From Coraliomargarita sp965656715 (GTDB taxonomy: Bacteria; Verrucomicrobiota; Verrucomicrobiia; Opitutales; Coraliomargaritaceae), in assembly GCA_965656715.1 (NCBI GenBank), contig CBFHLR010000001.1:124001-188000 (forward strand): 64,000 bases of DNA. Direction: 5' to 3'. Positions within the stretch are counted from its first letter, which is position 1. Each line of letters begins with the position of its first letter. Made by a program: the position numbers and the translations under genes. A model generated the notes under the pieces. The model was given only the letters and a program-made list of their open reading frames with translations. It was not told where the DNA came from and searched no databases. Positions 62,389 through 64,000 of the stretch are shown here, one piece after another.

Positions 62389-62466
62389 TGGGAACTGATA
62401 CTATAATCGAATCTGTTTCACAGATCCGCTACGCCTTTGTTACGTAGAGGAAGTGCGAAGCACTTT

Positions 62467-63180
62467 CTAGCGTTTATTGAGCCATTCGTCAGATTGAAAG
62501 CGCTCGCGTTCCTGTTGGATACGTGGGCCGTCGAAGAGGGCGGGTAGGTCGTCACTGTGGCCGATTTCTAAATCGAGGGCTTGTGCCAACTGTGTCGGTA
62601 GTTGCTTGCCGAATGTGTTGTAGTCAAAGTCTTCGGGTAGCGCTGCGCGGTCGATGGACCCTTGGACCAGAAGGCCTGCACGTGTGCGCTTCATGGCGGC
62701 TCCTGCGATCTTTTGCCCTTGTTGGTTTAAGACATCGTTGGCGACGGGTTGCACAAAGCATTGATCAGGGCCTTCAATTACAGGAGGGATCTCGCCGCAG
62801 GCTTTGGGGCAAGGCGCTAAGTGGCTATCGACTTGTTGCGCAGCCAGCGTTGCTTGGATCGCTGAATGAATTTTGAGGTAGAGATCAATTGCAGGTTCGG
62901 ATGCGACGGGCACATCGGCGCTGATGACGAGTGCGTAGGTCCAGTCGTTGCGATGATCGACGATGCCTCCGCCAGTGAGTCGTCGGCAGAGTCTTATATC
63001 TGTATCTATGGTATCCTTAACTGCCTCGATGCGCTGCGTGTAGCCGAAAGTCAGCGCGGGTTCGCTCCAACCATAGTGACGCAAGACCGTGATACCTGAT
63101 GGCGTTGAGTCGAGCAGGCTCGCGTCGATCGCCATGTTAGTGGCCGCGTCGCCGTAGGCGTTGGGAAGTGAAATAAGCAT
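62467..63180 (-). CDS. Lipoate-protein ligase A-family protein
   Basis: A 237-residue member of the BPL/LplA/LipB superfamily that transfers lipoyl or octanoyl groups to lipoyl domains. It shows NMAIDASLLDSTPSG near the start, LRHYGWSEPALTFGYTQRIEAV, RRLTGGGIVDHRNDWTYALVI near residue 66, and the catalytic Lys in GQKIAGAAMKRTRAGLLVQGSI near residue 160. The size fits the short LplA-type enzyme without the C-terminal accessory domain, so it could be a lipoyl/octanoyl transferase. Its exact acyl donor is unknown. The start lies 59 bp from the partial gene, with a heptamer array between. Confidence 0.85.
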   Translation of the reverse strand: MLISLPNAYGDAATNMAIDASLLDSTPSGITVLRHYGWSEPALTFGYTQRIEAVKDTIDTDIRLCRRLTGGGIVDHRNDWTYALVISADVPVASEPAIDLYLKIHSAIQATLAAQQVDSHLAPCPKACGEIPPVIEGPDQCFVQPVANDVLNQQGQKIAGAAMKRTRAGLLVQGSIDRAALPEDFDYNTFGKQLPTQLAQALDLEIGHSDDLPALFDGPRIQQERERFQSDEWLNKR

Positions 63181-63183
63181 AGG

Positions 63184-63228
63184 AACGTCGAACTTTGAAC
63201 GTTCAACATCGAATAGTGAACGTTTGTC
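63184..63228. repeat. GAACRTY heptamer array between rmlD-like and lplA-like genes
   Basis: The plus strand reads GAACGTC GAACTTT GAACGTT CAACATC GAATAGT GAACGTT. It lies in the 59-bp gap and lacks the inverted partner array seen elsewhere. Confidence 0.75.
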
Positions 63229-63239
63229 GCTGAGTGTTT

Positions 63240-64000
63240 TTAGCCTCTAAGTGGTTCGATGTGGGTGAGTTCTTCGAGTTGTTGTTCAAAGTCGATGGGC
63301 TGGGTCTTCAGCTTGCCGACGATGGGATCGAGGTTGAAGGTCAGGTTGTTTGGGCGGTCGGCGAAGTCCGGATTGTCCGCTTTGCAGACGGATTCGATGC
63401 TGTCGAGTGGCAGACCGAAGTGTTGCAGGATGCGTTGGCCCATTTCGAAGCGGCTGACGGTTTCGCTGCCTGCCCAATGAAAAATGCCGTGGAGGTCGCG
63501 GCGCTCGCTGAGTTCGGTCAGCACTTCAGCGACATTGCCAACGGTGGTGGGCTGACGGAATTCGTCGCAGAAGAGTTTCAATTTCTCACCGGCGTTGACT
63601 GCGGCGATAATTCGTTCGTGTGGACTGCGCTCTCCGCTGGGGCTGCGGCCCATGAGGATCGGAATGCGCAAGACGACGGGATCTTCGGTGTTGTGCTCTA
63701 AGACCTCGCGCTCGGCCATGAGTTTGGTTTGGCCGTAGAGGTTGGTCGGGCAGGGCATGTCGGTGGAGCGGTAGGGCTCTTCGCTGTGGCCATCGAAGAC
63801 CATGTCGGTGGAAACGTGCAGAAAGCGGGCACCGAGGTGGGTGGAAATTTGCGCCAAGTGGCGGGGCAGGGCGACGTTGATCTTCTCGGCGAGTTCCGGG
63901 TTGGCGTCCACTGCGGCTGGATTGGAGAGTGCGGCGCAATTGACGATCACGTCTGGCCAGACCTCAAGGCAGAGCGAGGTGATGCGGTCGGTTTCGGTGC
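63240..64000 (-). CDS. RmlD-like NAD-dependent sugar-nucleotide reductase, partial
   Basis: The 5' part lies beyond the window edge; the visible frame is open through position 64000. It resembles dTDP-4-dehydrorhamnose reductase (RmlD) and related epimerase-fold proteins: WPDVIVNCAALSNPAAVDANPELAEKINV, LGARFLHVSTDMVFDGHSEEPY, the catalytic YGQTK near the middle, and LRIPILMGRS. The C-terminal part ends THIEPLRG. It could also be a methionine adenosyltransferase beta-like or other SDR-a paralogue. The NAD-binding GxxGxxG is outside the window. Confidence 0.75.
   Translation of the reverse strand, partial: TETDRITSLCLEVWPDVIVNCAALSNPAAVDANPELAEKINVALPRHLAQISTHLGARFLHVSTDMVFDGHSEEPYRSTDMPCPTNLYGQTKLMAEREVLEHNTEDPVVLRIPILMGRSPSGERSPHERIIAAVNAGEKLKLFCDEFRQPTTVGNVAEVLTELSERRDLHGIFHWAGSETVSRFEMGQRILQHFGLPLDSIESVCKADNPDFADRPNNLTFNLDPIVGKLKTQPIDFEQQLEELTHIEPLRG

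Overview
The window looks like a piece of a marine Verrucomicrobiota chromosome, probably class Opitutia (Coraliomargarita/Lentimonas-like). That placement is an inference from gene content and style: a type IV-like prepilin cassette beside a very large pilus-associated protein, an exosortase, an argCJBDF operon, a short omega subunit, and intergenic DNA full of short degenerate tandem arrays. No rRNA operon, prophage or CRISPR array is visible. About 90% is coding, and most genes are housekeeping.

Layout. 0-4.7 kb: molybdopterin genes moeA and moaA (divergent), an MscS-type channel, a frameshifted small OmlA-like envelope protein, and a DUF2062 membrane protein. 4.8-8.6 kb: D-lactate dehydrogenase, tRNA-Arg(ACG), a four-helix membrane protein, hibernation factor hpf and a short-chain dehydrogenase. 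8.7-19.4 kb: helicase hrpA with a nucleotide-cyclase-domain protein, rpmB, a MidA-type methyltransferase, ctpA, tsaD, a YchJ-like protein, clpP, rpiB and rpmG. 19.5-28.4 kb: vapBC, cysS, the arginine operon argC-J-B-D-F (read right to left), rpsI and rplM. 28.6-34.9 kb: rpoZ, smpB, a degenerate NtrC-like AAA+ protein, an MFS-acyltransferase-acyl-ACP synthetase fusion and a divergent MarR regulator with two clear operators. 35-41 kb: an unknown gene, a 670-bp AT-rich region with DnaA-box-like sites, dnaA, and a DUF58/transglutaminase pair. 41-48.8 kb: tsaE, thiL, a prepilin-type cassette, xth and mnmA. 48.9-57.5 kb: a GH13 glucan enzyme, a DUF1643 protein, a coiled-coil envelope protein, an exosortase and dnaE. 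57.5-64 kb: a REP-associated tyrosine transposase (RAYT) between two REP palindromes, a dehydrogenase, cobyrinate a,c-diamide synthase, a BtuF-like binding protein, a secreted lipase, an LplA-family ligase and a partial RmlD-like reductase.

The most interesting content is non-coding. Two kinds of repeat fill the gaps. (1) Two-hairpin REP elements: three close relatives lie around the RAYT gene (57.6, 58.3 and 61.3 kb), with structurally similar but different sequences at 8.6, 17.8, 48.9 and 60.5 kb and one inside the interdomain linker of cobB. (2) Arrays of degenerate 6-7-nt units, chiefly GAACRTY heptamers, often as a left array and an inverted right array. They separate vapB from vapC, argF from argD, argB from argJ, smpB from the AAA+ gene, and lplA from rmlD; one supplies the stop codon of argD. 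Other arrays use AGAAGYT, GTTGNNN, GAAATC or GTGARG units.
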